Part shown: positions 54,012-62,269 of the stretch, piece after piece
How the letters are laid out: every line of letters starts with the position of its first letter
Numbering within the stretch: the stretch's first letter is position 1
Source of the DNA: DATFQI01 sp963816955
GTDB lineage: Bacteria > Actinomycetota > Thermoleophilia > Solirubrobacterales > Solirubrobacteraceae
Assembly: GCA_963816955.1 (NCBI GenBank)
Contig: CAWFME010000010.1
Location: 1 to 64,000, forward strand
Length of the DNA: 64,000 nt
Direction: 5' to 3'
The notes under the pieces: model-generated
What the model was told of the DNA's origin: nothing
Seen by the model: only the letters and a program-made list of their open reading frames with translations
The model's database searches: none
Made by a program: the position numbers and the translations under genes

Positions 54012-54917
54012 ATGACGGGGGCCCTCACCATCGTCGCGATCTTCGGCCCCACGGGCATCGGCAAGACCGCAGTGGCGATCGCGCTCGCCGAGCGGCTGCG
54101 CGCGGCCGGCGAGGACCCAGTCGCGATCTCGGCCGACGCGCTGCAGCTCTACCGCGGACTGGAGATCCTCACCGGCGCCCCCGACGCGCAAGAGCGCGCG
54201 CGGCTCGAGCACCGGCTCGTCGGCACGCTTCCGCTCACCGCGACCTCCAGCGCGGGCGAGTTCGCCGCCGCGGCGCACGCGGAGATCGACGCGCTGCTCG
54301 AGCAGGGCCGCCGGCCGATCGTGGTCGGGGGGACCGGCCTGTACCTGCGCGCCGCGCTCGCGGAGCTGGACCTGCGCCCGCCCGTCGACCCGCAGATCCG
54401 CGAGCGGCGCCGCGCGCAGCTCGCACACCAGGGCGCTCCGGCGCTGCACGCCGAGCTGGCCGAGCGCGCTCCCGCCGCGGCGGCCGCGATCCGCCCGCAG
54501 GACGCGCAACGCGTCACCCGCGCGCTGGAGCTGCTCGACGCGGGCCACGAGCCTCCGACCGACACCGAGCAGCTGTGGACCGCCGCCCTGCGCCGCCCGG
54601 CGCTGCTCGCCGGGCTCACGCTGGACCGCGAGCGGCTCGTGGAGCGCATCGAGCAGCGCGTCGACGCGATGGTCGCGGCCGGTGCGGAGGCCGAGGTGCG
54701 GGCCGCGGACGCCGCCGGCGCCTCGCCGGGCGCGCGCCAGGCGCTCGGCTTCCGCCAGCTGCTCGACGGCGACGTGGAGGCGATGAAGACGCAGACTCGC
54801 CGCTACGCGAAGCGCCAGCTCACGTGGATGCGCAAGCTGCCCGGCGTCACCACGATCGACGTCACCGGCCGCACGCCCGAGGAGGTCGCCGAGGAGCTGC
54901 ACGGCGCGCTGGCATGA
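54012..54917 (+). CDS. miaA: tRNA dimethylallyltransferase MiaA
   Basis: 301 residues. P-loop VAIFGPTGIGKTAVAIALAERL, SADALQLYRGLEILTGAP, GEFAAAAHAEID, VVGGTGLYLRAAL, IRPQDAQRVTRALEL, and the C-terminal GARQALGFRQLLDG and KRQLTWMRK. It transfers dimethylallyl to A37 of tRNAs reading U-starting codons, preparing the substrate of MiaB (47213). An Asp (DS/DA form) replaces few usual residues but all catalytic motifs are present. The stop overlaps the dapF start (ATGA). Confidence 0.95.
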   Translation: MTGALTIVAIFGPTGIGKTAVAIALAERLRAAGEDPVAISADALQLYRGLEILTGAPDAQERARLEHRLVGTLPLTATSSAGEFAAAAHAEIDALLEQGRRPIVVGGTGLYLRAALAELDLRPPVDPQIRERRRAQLAHQGAPALHAELAERAPAAAAAIRPQDAQRVTRALELLDAGHEPPTDTEQLWTAALRRPALLAGLTLDRERLVERIEQRVDAMVAAGAEAEVRAADAAGASPGARQALGFRQLLDGDVEAMKTQTRRYAKRQLTWMRKLPGVTTIDVTGRTPEEVAEELHGALA

Positions 54918-55777
54918 TGCCCGCCGTGCGCTTCGAGAAGTGGCAGGCCCTCGGCAACGACTACCTGATCGTGGAGGCCGCCCAGACGCCGTTCCCGCTC
55001 ACCGCCGAGCGGGTCCGGCGGCTGTGCGACCCGCACTTCGGGCCGGGCGGCGACGGCGTGCTCGAGCTCTCCCGGCCGGAGCAGCCCGGCTTCGTCGCCC
55101 GCCTGCGGATCTTCAACCCCGACGGCTCGGAGGCCGAGCTGTCGGGCAACGGCGCCCGCGAGGCGATCCTCTACCTGCGCCGGCGCGGCTGGACGGACGC
55201 CGACACGTTCTCGATCGAGACCGTCGCCGGCGAGATCCGGCCGACGATCACCGGGGAGACGACCTGCCGCGTCGACATGGGCCGCGCGCGGCTGCAGTCC
55301 AAGGACTTCCCGGACGGCCCGGCCGACGGCTGCGGCGAGCTGGAGGCGGGCGGGCGCCGCTGGCGCTTCCAGCACGTCTCGATCGGCAACCCGCAGTGCG
55401 CGATCCGCGTCGAGTCGGAGGAGGAGCTCGACGGGCTGGACCTGAAGGCCATCGGCCCGGAGATCCAGGCTGCGCCCGCGTTCCCCAACCGCACGAACAC
55501 GTCGTTCTGGACGGAGCTGTCGCCGGGCACGATCCGCGCCCGGATCTTCGAGCGCGGCGTCGGCGAGACGCTCTCGTCGGGCACGGGCGCGTCCGGCGCG
55601 GCGGTCGCGCACGTGCTGCGCGGCGGCGACTCGCCGGTGACGGTCCGGCTCGACGGCGGCGAGCTGGAGGTCGACGTCGACGAGTCGCTGCACGTGGACC
55701 TCACGGGCTGGGCGCTGCCGGTCTACGCCGGCGAGCTGAGCCCCGAGCTGATCGCCGAGCTAGGGTCGATGGGATGA
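54914..55777 (+). CDS. dapF: Diaminopimelate epimerase homologue lacking both catalytic cysteines
   Basis: 287 residues with the DapF fold signatures: FEKWQALGNDYLIVE, DGVLELS, FNPDGSEAELSGNGAREAI, VSIGNPQCAI, FPNRTNTSFW, ERGVGETLSSGTGASGAAVAH. In known DapF the cysteine after GNGxR and the cysteine in [AS]CGTG form the two-base racemisation pair. Here they are Glu (residue 83, codon 55160-55162) and Ser (residue 222, codon 55577-55579). No indel surrounds either site. The start is ATG 54914 or the next ATG. The ATGA overlap with dapD and the dapC-dapE pair nearby argue for a role in the same pathway. Confidence 0.85.
   Translation: MMPAVRFEKWQALGNDYLIVEAAQTPFPLTAERVRRLCDPHFGPGGDGVLELSRPEQPGFVARLRIFNPDGSEAELSGNGAREAILYLRRRGWTDADTFSIETVAGEIRPTITGETTCRVDMGRARLQSKDFPDGPADGCGELEAGGRRWRFQHVSIGNPQCAIRVESEEELDGLDLKAIGPEIQAAPAFPNRTNTSFWTELSPGTIRARIFERGVGETLSSGTGASGAAVAHVLRGGDSPVTVRLDGGELEVDVDESLHVDLTGWALPVYAGELSPELIAELGSMG
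55761..55766 (+). promoter_or_regulatory. -10 element (TAGGGT) before dapD
   Basis: TAGGGT ends seven bases before the dapD ATG at 55774, inside the dapF coding region. It could give dapD its own nearly leaderless promoter in addition to read-through from dapF. Confidence 0.4.
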
Positions 55778-56742
55778 CCGAGACGCAGAGCACCGGCGCC
55801 TGGGGGATCGGCCTGGCCACGTACGCGGGCGAGCGCATGCTCGACGCCTGGTTCCCCGATCCGAGGCTCTCGCTCGAGGGCGCGCCGAGTCATCCCGGAA
55901 CCCGTGAGGTGCAAGGCGCGCTGGCCGGGGATCTCGCGACCGCCGCGCGCGGGGACGACATGCGGGGAGTGCGGGTGGCGACGGTCGCGACCGTCGTCGC
56001 CGACCTCTCGCAGCCGCCCGCCGACACCGCCGACGCCTACCTGCGCCTGCACCTGCTCTCGCACCGCCTGATCCGCCCGCACGGCGCCAACCTCGACGGC
56101 GTCTTCGGCGTGCTGCCCAACGTGGCCTGGACGAGCGCCGGCCCCGTCGACCCGGCCGAGGTCGACGCGGTGCGGCTGCGCTTCCGCGCCGCAGGCCGCC
56201 CGTTGGCCGTCTACGGCGTGGACAAGTTCCCGCGCATGGTCGACTACGTCGTCCCTGCCGGCGTGCGGATCGCCGACGCCGACCGCGTCCGGCTCGGCGC
56301 CCACCTCGCCGAGGGCACCACCGTCATGCACGAGGGCTTCGTCAACTACAACGCCGGCACGCTCGGCACCTCGATGGTCGAGGGCCGCATCAGCGCCGGC
56401 GTGGTGGTCGGCGACGGCTCGGACGTCGGCGGCAGCGCCTCGATCATGGGCACGCTGTCGGGCGGCGGCACCGAGGTGATCTCGGTCGGGGAGCGCTGCC
56501 TGCTGGGCGCCAACTCCGGCCTCGGGATCTCGCTCGGCGACGACTGCACGGTCGAGGCGGGCCTGTACGTGACCGCGGGCACGAAGGTCGCCACGCCCGA
56601 CGGCGAGGTCGTGAAGGCCGGCACGCTGAGCGGGGCCGACGGGCTGCTCTTCCGCCGCAACTCGCAGACGGGCGCCGTCGAGGTCCTCGCGCGCTCGGGC
56701 GGCTGGTCGGGGCTCAACGCCGCGCTGCACGCGAACGACTGA
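55774..56742 (+). CDS. dapD: Tetrahydrodipicolinate N-succinyltransferase (actinobacterial type)
   Basis: 322 residues. N-terminal alpha/beta part (YLRLHLLSHRLIRPHGANLDGVFGVLPNVAWT; VYGVDKFPRMVDYVVPAGVRI), then a left-handed parallel beta helix (RLGAHLAEGTTVMHEGFVNYNAGTLGTSMVEGRISAGVVVGDGSDVGGSASIMGTLSGGG, LLGANSGLGISLGDDCTVEAGLYVTAGT). This is the form seen in Corynebacterium and Mycobacterium. It transfers succinyl from succinyl-CoA onto tetrahydrodipicolinate. Coupled to dapF by ATGA. Confidence 0.95.
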   Translation: MTETQSTGAWGIGLATYAGERMLDAWFPDPRLSLEGAPSHPGTREVQGALAGDLATAARGDDMRGVRVATVATVVADLSQPPADTADAYLRLHLLSHRLIRPHGANLDGVFGVLPNVAWTSAGPVDPAEVDAVRLRFRAAGRPLAVYGVDKFPRMVDYVVPAGVRIADADRVRLGAHLAEGTTVMHEGFVNYNAGTLGTSMVEGRISAGVVVGDGSDVGGSASIMGTLSGGGTEVISVGERCLLGANSGLGISLGDDCTVEAGLYVTAGTKVATPDGEVVKAGTLSGADGLLFRRNSQTGAVEVLARSGGWSGLNAALHAND

Positions 56743-56779
56743 CCTTGCGCGGCGGCGCGCGAGCGGCGAGGCTGGCGCG

Positions 56780-58162
56780 ATGAGCCCCGACCCGCTCTCG
56801 CGCAGCGCCGCCGAGCAGGCCGCGCTGGTCCGCGAGGGGACCATGAGCGCCCGCGAGCTCGTCGACGCGGCGCTCGCGGCCATCGAGCACGACGCCCACA
56901 ACGCGTTCGTGCTGACGTGCCCCGAGCGCGCCCGCGCGGAGGCCGACGCCATCGGGCCGGGCGATCCGCGGCCGCTGGCCGGGGTGCCGATCGCGATCAA
57001 GGACCTGATCGTCCTCACCGCAGGCCTGCGGACCACCAACGGCAGCCGCTCGCTCGGCGACTGGACGCCGGACGTGGACTCGGCGCCGGTGGCGCGGCTG
57101 CGCGCGGGGGGAGCGATCGTCGTCGGCAAGACGAACACGCCGGAGTGGGGCATGCGTCCGGTCACCGAGCCCGAGCGCTACGGGCCGACGCGCAACCCGC
57201 ATGACCCGAGCCTGATCCCGGGCGGCTCCTCGGGCGGGAGCGCAGCCGCCGTCGCCGCCGGCCTCGTCGCGCTCGCGCACGGCAACGACGCCGGCGGCTC
57301 GATCCGCATCCCCGCGTCCTGCTGCGGCGTCGTCGGCCTCAAGCCGACGCGCCTGCGGGTGCCGCTGGGCCCCGAGCTGGCCTCCTTCGAGGCCTTCGGC
57401 TGCGACGGCGTGCTCACGCGCACGGTGCTCGACACCGCGCTCGCGCTCGACCTGCTGGCCGCCGAGGGCCCGTCGCGCCCGCCGCTCCCACACCCGCCGT
57501 TCGCGGACGCCGCACGGCAGCCGCCGCACCCGCTGCGGGTGCGGCTGTGCACCACCGCGCCGGGCGGTGAGCCGGTCGAGCCGGAGTGCGTCGCCGCCGC
57601 GCACCACGTCGCCGGCCTGCTGGAGTCGCTCGGCCACGAGGTCGACGAGTGGGCGCCCGACTGGTCCGACCCCGGCTTCGCCAAGCACTGGGAGACCGCC
57701 GGCGGGGCGATGTTCCAGAAGCTGATCGCCCGCTACGGGGAGCTCTCGGGCGCGCCGCTCGACCCGCAGCTGATGGAGCCACCCGTCCGCCCGCTGCTCG
57801 CCGCGGAGCTCCCGCCCGAGGCGGTGCAGGAGGCGACCGAGGGCCTCGAGCGCTTCACCGAGCGCGTGCTCGGGTCCTGGCAGCCGGGCTCGATCCTCCT
57901 GACCCCGGCGCTGTCGCTGCTCCCGCGGCCGGTCGGCAGCGTCCCGTCGGGCATCGGGGTGCGCTTCAGCACCTTCCTGCGCCCGTTCAACGTCACGGGC
58001 CAGCCGGCGCTGTCGCTCCCGCTGCACCGCACGCACGACGGCGTCCCGGTCGGGGTCCAGCTCGCCGGCCCGCCCGGCTCGGAGGCGCGGCTGCTCTCGC
58101 TCGCCGCTCAGCTCGAGGCGGCAGCGCCGTGGCCGCTCACAGCAGCCGCTCGAGCAGGCTGA
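56780..58162 (+). CDS. Amidase signature enzyme
   Basis: 460 residues. The Ser-cisSer-Lys triad is visible: GVPIAIKDLI (Lys), PGGSSGGSAAAVAAGL (cis-Ser) and HGNDAGGSIRIPASCCGVVGLKPT (nucleophile Ser). The central TPEWGMRPVTEPERYGPTRNPHD is family-typical. The substrate (amide, nitrile-derived or aryl acylamide) cannot be told from sequence. It lies between dapD and the convergent dapC, with a 26 bp overlap of 3' ends, so a link to lysine synthesis is only positional. Confidence 0.9.
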   Translation: MSPDPLSRSAAEQAALVREGTMSARELVDAALAAIEHDAHNAFVLTCPERARAEADAIGPGDPRPLAGVPIAIKDLIVLTAGLRTTNGSRSLGDWTPDVDSAPVARLRAGGAIVVGKTNTPEWGMRPVTEPERYGPTRNPHDPSLIPGGSSGGSAAAVAAGLVALAHGNDAGGSIRIPASCCGVVGLKPTRLRVPLGPELASFEAFGCDGVLTRTVLDTALALDLLAAEGPSRPPLPHPPFADAARQPPHPLRVRLCTTAPGGEPVEPECVAAAHHVAGLLESLGHEVDEWAPDWSDPGFAKHWETAGGAMFQKLIARYGELSGAPLDPQLMEPPVRPLLAAELPPEAVQEATEGLERFTERVLGSWQPGSILLTPALSLLPRPVGSVPSGIGVRFSTFLRPFNVTGQPALSLPLHRTHDGVPVGVQLAGPPGSEARLLSLAAQLEAAAPWPLTAAARAG

Positions 58163-59267
58163 CCGCCCGCTCGCAGTCGGCCAGCGGCGGCACGAGCGCC
58201 ATCCGCACGAAGCCCTCGCCGGCCGCGCCGAAGTACGAGCCCGGCGTGACGATCACGCCGCCCTCGATCAGCCGCTGCGCGCGCGCCTCGGCGTCAGGGC
58301 CGGCGTCGAGCCAGAGGAAGAACGTCGCGTCGCCGCCCGCGGAGCGCAGGCCGCCGCGCTCGAGCACGGGCAGCAGGACGTCGCGCTTGGCGCGGTAGCG
58401 GTCGCGGACCTCCTCGACGTGCGCCTCGTCGCCCCAGGCCGCGACGGCGGCGCGCTGGACCATCTCGAGCGGCGCCGTCCCGACGTTGGGGCGGTAGCGG
58501 CGCAGGGCGCCGATCACCTCGGGGTCGCCGGCGGCGAAGCCCGTGCGGTAGCCGGGCATCGAGGAGCGCTTGGAGAGCGTGTTGAAGACGAGCACGTTCG
58601 TGCGGTCGGCGACCTGCAGCGCGCTCGCCGGCGGCTCGGTCCCGAAGTACAGCTCGGAGTACGCCTCGTCGGAGGCCAGCACGAAGTCGTGCTCGCGCGC
58701 GAGGGCGGCCGCATGCTCGTAGAACTCGAGCGGCGCGGTCGCGGCGGTCGGGTTGTTGGGGTAGTTGAGCCACAGCACGCCGACGCGCTCCCAGGTCGCG
58801 GCGTCGACCGCGTCGAGGTCGGGCAGGAAGCCGCGCCCGGCCGCCAGCGGCAGCTCGAGCAGCTCGCGGCCCGCGAACGCCGCGCCGCGCTCGTAGACGG
58901 GGTAGGCGGGCGTCGGGCTGGCGACGAGGTCGCCGCCGACCACCTGCGCGAGGTGGAAGATCGCCTCCTTGGAGCCGAGCGTGGGGACGACCTCGCGGTC
59001 GGGGTCGAGCGCCACGCCGAAGCGGCGGCCGGCCCACCCGGCGATCGCCGCGCGCAGCTCGGGCAGGCCGTCGGCGGTGGGATAGCTCGACAGCGGCTCG
59101 ATCGCCGCCGCCAGCGCCTCGCGGATGAACGCCGGGGTCTCCTCGCGCGGCTCGCCCATCCCGAAGTCGACGAAGTCCACGCCGGCCGCCGCCAGGCGGC
59201 GCTTGGCCTCGGTGAGCTTCACGAACGGGTACGTGCGCAGGCCGGCGAGCGTGGGGGAGAGCTTCAC
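58137..59267 (-). CDS. dapC: Succinyldiaminopimelate transaminase (class I aminotransferase)
   Basis: 376 residues, PLP-dependent. FVDFGMGEPREETPAFIREAL, VPTLGSKEAIFHLA, PTPAYPVYERGAAFAG, WLNYPNNPTAATAP, LASDEAYSELYF, FNTLSKRSSMPGYRTGFAAGDPEVI (PLP lysine) and ATFFLWLDAG. The family and position next to dapE fit DapC, which aminates N-succinyl-2-amino-6-ketopimelate. A general aspartate-type aminotransferase is the alternative. The GTG start overlaps the dapE stop (GTGA). Confidence 0.9.
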   Translation of the reverse strand: MKLSPTLAGLRTYPFVKLTEAKRRLAAAGVDFVDFGMGEPREETPAFIREALAAAIEPLSSYPTADGLPELRAAIAGWAGRRFGVALDPDREVVPTLGSKEAIFHLAQVVGGDLVASPTPAYPVYERGAAFAGRELLELPLAAGRGFLPDLDAVDAATWERVGVLWLNYPNNPTAATAPLEFYEHAAALAREHDFVLASDEAYSELYFGTEPPASALQVADRTNVLVFNTLSKRSSMPGYRTGFAAGDPEVIGALRRYRPNVGTAPLEMVQRAAVAAWGDEAHVEEVRDRYRAKRDVLLPVLERGGLRSAGGDATFFLWLDAGPDAEARAQRLIEGGVIVTPGSYFGAAGEGFVRMALVPPLADCERAVSLLERLL

Positions 59268-60301
59268 GCCGCGAACGCCTCCAGCACGCGGTAGGCGCGC
59301 ACGAGGGCGTCGATCCGCACGGACTCGTCGCGGCGGTGCGCCTGCGCGGGCTCGCCCGGCCCGAAGTTGATCGCGTCCAGACCCGCGCGGCCGAACTCGG
59401 CCACCGGCGTCCAGGCCTGCTTGGGGGCCGTCGGCAGGTCGGCCTGCAGCCGCTCCACGTGCGGGTTGCCGAGCGGCACCGGCCCGCTCGGCGAGTTCGA
59501 CGTGACCTCGATCTCGCCGTGGCCGCCGGTCAGCTCGCGCAGGCGCGCCTCGGCCTCCTCGGGGCTGCGGCCGGGCGCGTAGCGGTAGTTGACCTGCGCG
59601 GAGGCGCGGTCCGGCACGACGTTGGTCGCGATCCCGCCCTCGATCATCGTGGTCGAGACGACCTCGTAGAACTTCAGCCCGCCGAAGTCGTGCTCCTCGG
59701 GCTCGAGCTGCGCGAGCGCGGCGATGCCGCGCGCCGCCTTGTGGATCGCGTTCTCGCCGTCCCACGGGCGGGCGGAGTGCCCGGCGCGGCCCGTGAAGGT
59801 CCAGGTCGCGTTGATGTTGCCCAGGCAGCCGGCGTGGATCGCGTTGTCGGTCGGCTCCATCATCACGACGAGCTCGGGGCTCAGCGGCTCGCGGGCGAGC
59901 AGCGGCGTCAGCGCGCTCTCGGCCATCGGCAGCTCCTCGCGGCCGAAGAACAGGCAGTCGAAGCGGGCGCCGGCGAGCGCGAGCTCGAGCATCACGGCGA
60001 CGGCGCCCTTCATGTCGCTGGCGCCGAGCCCGTGCACGCGCTCGCCGTCGAGCCGGCCCGGGCGGTTGCCCTGCGCGGGCACCGTGTCCAGGTGGCCGGC
60101 GAGCAGCACGGGCGCGCCGGGGCCCGCGAGCACGCACGTGTCGCCGAGGTCGCGGACGGGCGCGCCGCCGGCGCGCAGCGCCTCCATCACATGGGCCGCG
60201 AGCGGGCCCTCGCCGCGCGACTCCGAGGGGATGTCGATCAGCTCGAGCGTTGTGGCGGCCAGGCGCTCGCCGAGCTCGCCGTCGCTGATCGCCGCCGTCA
60301 T
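59264..60301 (-). CDS. dapE: Succinyl-diaminopimelate desuccinylase
   Basis: 345 residues, M20 metallopeptidase fold. Zinc ligands in LLAGHLDTVPAQG (His, Asp), GASDMKGAVAVML (Asp), FFGREELPMAESAL (Glu), VMMEPTDN and NFGPGEPAQAHRRDESV (His). Dimerisation lid around GRAGHSARPWDGENAIHKAARGI. It removes succinate to give LL-diaminopimelate, the substrate expected for DapF. Start is ATG 60301; TATGGT lies nine bases upstream. It is coupled to dapC. Confidence 0.93.
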   Translation of the reverse strand: MTAAISDGELGERLAATTLELIDIPSESRGEGPLAAHVMEALRAGGAPVRDLGDTCVLAGPGAPVLLAGHLDTVPAQGNRPGRLDGERVHGLGASDMKGAVAVMLELALAGARFDCLFFGREELPMAESALTPLLAREPLSPELVVMMEPTDNAIHAGCLGNINATWTFTGRAGHSARPWDGENAIHKAARGIAALAQLEPEEHDFGGLKFYEVVSTTMIEGGIATNVVPDRASAQVNYRYAPGRSPEEAEARLRELTGGHGEIEVTSNSPSGPVPLGNPHVERLQADLPTAPKQAWTPVAEFGRAGLDAINFGPGEPAQAHRRDESVRIDALVRAYRVLEAFAA

Positions 60302-60310
60302 CGGGCTGCC

Positions 60311-60316
60311 ACCATA
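60311..60316 (-). promoter_or_regulatory. -10 element (TATGGT) of dapE-dapC
   Basis: Minus-strand TATGGT nine bases before the dapE ATG at 60301, in the 25 bp gap shared with the divergent DUF429 gene. Confidence 0.45.
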
Positions 60317-60326
60317 CCGGCGCCCC

Positions 60327-61121
60327 ATGCGCTACTGCGGCATCGACGTCTCGGCCAAGCCGGGCAACCAGCAGCTGTGCACGCTCCACGAGCGGCGCGG
60401 ACCCGACGGGCTCGAGCTCGTCGCGACCTTCTACGAGCCGGGCACGGTCGCGGAGGTCGCGCGCACCGTCCACGGCTTCGGGCTCGGGCAGGCCGCGGTG
60501 GCCGTCGACGCGCCTTCCGGGCACCGCCTCGACCTGCTCGCCGCGGGGGCTCCGCTGCGCGCGCAGCTCGGGCTGCCCGACGGCCGCTATGAGCGCTCGC
60601 GGGTGTGCGACGCGCTCCTGACCCGCCGCGGGCTGCCGCTGTACCCCGTCCCGTCGGCCGACCAGCCGCGCAGCGCCTGGCAGCAGTGGATGGAGGTCGG
60701 GTTCGAGCTGTTCGCGGCGCTCGGCGGGCTCGAGCTGTTCCGGCCCCCGGCCGACGGTGCCTGCGAGGGCCGGGTGGAGGGCGGCGCGCTGACCTCCGGA
60801 CGCCTGTGCGAGACGTATCCCGACGCGATCTTCTGCACGCTGCTCGGCCACCGGCCGGGCGCCAAGCGCACGCCGTCCGGGCTGCAGGAGCGGATCGCCG
60901 TGCTCAAGCTCAAGGGCATCGTCGACGACGACGGCGGGCTCTGGCGGCGGACGCTCGACGAGCTCGACGCGTGCGCGGCGGCCTACGCCGCGTACGGACT
61001 GGCGGCGGGGCTCGGCAGCTGGCTGGGGCACCCGGACGAGGGCGTCATCGTGCTCCCGTCGCTGGACCTGCGCGACCGCTACGACAAGCTCCCAGCTCCG
61101 TCCCGCCAGCCGCTGGCGTAG
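60327..61121 (+). CDS. DUF429 family protein (RNase H-like fold)
   Basis: 264 residues. CGIDVSAKPGNQQLCTL at the start and VAVDAPSGHRLDLL, RVCDALLTRRGLPLYPVPS and SGRLCETYPDAIFCTLLG are the conserved motifs of DUF429, a predicted RNase H-like nuclease family whose substrate is unknown. The D in GIDVS and D in VDAPS would be metal ligands in that fold. It is divergent from dapE and has no ribosome-binding site before its ATG. Confidence 0.85.
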   Translation: MRYCGIDVSAKPGNQQLCTLHERRGPDGLELVATFYEPGTVAEVARTVHGFGLGQAAVAVDAPSGHRLDLLAAGAPLRAQLGLPDGRYERSRVCDALLTRRGLPLYPVPSADQPRSAWQQWMEVGFELFAALGGLELFRPPADGACEGRVEGGALTSGRLCETYPDAIFCTLLGHRPGAKRTPSGLQERIAVLKLKGIVDDDGGLWRRTLDELDACAAAYAAYGLAAGLGSWLGHPDEGVIVLPSLDLRDRYDKLPAPSRQPLA

Positions 61122-61163
61122 CCGCGGCCCCGGGGGCGCCGCCGCCGTTCGCACGCTCTCGCG

Positions 61164-61169
61164 TAGCCT
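61164..61169 (+). promoter_or_regulatory. -10 element (TAGCCT) of a probably leaderless promoter
   Basis: TAGCCT ends seven bases before the ATG at 61177. The same hexamer is used six bases before the ATG at 18292. Confidence 0.5.
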
Positions 61170-61176
61170 TCCGAGC

Positions 61177-62235
61177 ATGGGGTCGCTGAAGATCGCTGCG
61201 CTTTCGCTGCTCGCCGTCCTGGCGGGCGCCGCTCCGGCCGCCGCCGCGCCGGGGTTCCTCGGCCGCGGGCACGACCCCGGGGTGGCCGTCGATCCCGCGG
61301 GGACCGCGCATGTCGCCTGGCTCGCGGAGGCCGGTGACGCGGGCTCGCTCGAGTACTGCCAGGTGCCGCGCGGCAAGCGCGCCTGCTCGGTGCGGCGCAG
61401 CGTCGCGCTGCCCGACGACGGCTTCGGCAAGGTCCAGGTGCTGCTCCCGCGGGCCGGGACGGTGCAGATCATCGCGCCGCTGCTGCGCGACTCCGCGCTC
61501 GTGAGCTCCTCCGACGGCGGCAACACGTTCGCGACCGCGCCGATCGGGGCCTCGGCGGCGCTCGAGACCGCGCTCTACGGGCCGGGCGAGTTCATCTCGA
61601 TCATGTCCGGCTCCGGGCCGGCCTCGTTCGGCCGCTTCAACCCCGACGGCAGCGGCCCGTCGAACCTGCCGACGGAGTTCGGCTCCGCCACGGAAAGCCT
61701 CGAGACCACGCTCGCCCCGTGGGGCGCCGGCTTGGTCTCGTTCTTCTCGGGCCTGCGGGCGCGCTCGGTGCTCTGGAACGGCCTCGGGGACCCGAACCTG
61801 CAGGAGAGCTGGGTCGAGGGCCCGCGGCTGGGACGCGCCGACATCCCGCGCGCGGTCGGCGGCAAGAGCGGCACGTGGGTCGCCTACGTGCGCCGCGGGC
61901 GCGACAAGACCTACGTGCGGCGGCTGCGCTCCAGCGGCCGGCTCGGCGCCGAGCGAGCCGTGGTCCGCGACGACCCGTTCGACCTCACGTTCGCCCAGGG
62001 CGCGCGCGGCCAGATGGCGCTCGTCTACGAGAGCGGCAACTCCGCGTCGATCGTGCGCTCGCGCAACGGGCGCCGCTGGACGCGGCCGCGGCGGCTGTTC
62101 CGCGGCAACGACCCGCAGGACATGCGGGCGGCCCTCGGGCAGCGCGGCGGCTGGCTCGTGTGGGACTCCAACGCGGGCAACGCCGGCGTGCACCCGATCC
62201 GGATCGCCGCGCTCCCGGGCCCCCCGCGCCGCTAG
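61177..62235 (+). CDS. Secreted protein with sialidase-like beta-propeller repeats
   Basis: 352 residues. Signal peptide KIAALSLLAVLAGAAPAAAA cleaved before PGFLG. The rest has repeated short beta motifs such as DPGVAVDPAGTAHVAWLAEAG, LVSSSDGGNTFATAPIG, IVRSRNGRRWTRPRRLF and GGWLVWDSNAG, with Asp-box-like SSDGGNTF and SRNGRRW. This pattern suggests a six- or seven-bladed propeller of sialidase/BNR type without an evident active site. Probably extracellular; function unknown. Confidence 0.75.
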   Translation: MGSLKIAALSLLAVLAGAAPAAAAPGFLGRGHDPGVAVDPAGTAHVAWLAEAGDAGSLEYCQVPRGKRACSVRRSVALPDDGFGKVQVLLPRAGTVQIIAPLLRDSALVSSSDGGNTFATAPIGASAALETALYGPGEFISIMSGSGPASFGRFNPDGSGPSNLPTEFGSATESLETTLAPWGAGLVSFFSGLRARSVLWNGLGDPNLQESWVEGPRLGRADIPRAVGGKSGTWVAYVRRGRDKTYVRRLRSSGRLGAERAVVRDDPFDLTFAQGARGQMALVYESGNSASIVRSRNGRRWTRPRRLFRGNDPQDMRAALGQRGGWLVWDSNAGNAGVHPIRIAALPGPPRR

Positions 62236-62236
62236 C

Positions 62237-62255
62237 AGGCCCCGCGTCCGGGCCT
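62237..62255 (+). terminator. Short hairpin before hflX
   Basis: AGGCCC-CGCGTCC-GGGCCT directly after the preceding stop. The last T begins the TACAAT box, so it may terminate the upstream gene and mark the hflX promoter. Confidence 0.4.
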
Positions 62256-62260
62256 ACAAT
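62255..62260 (+). promoter_or_regulatory. -10 element (TACAAT) of hflX
   Basis: TACAAT matches the sigma-70 -10 consensus TATAAT at 5 of 6 bases and ends nine bases before the hflX ATG at 62270. Confidence 0.55.
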
Positions 62261-62269
62261 CGGACCTGC

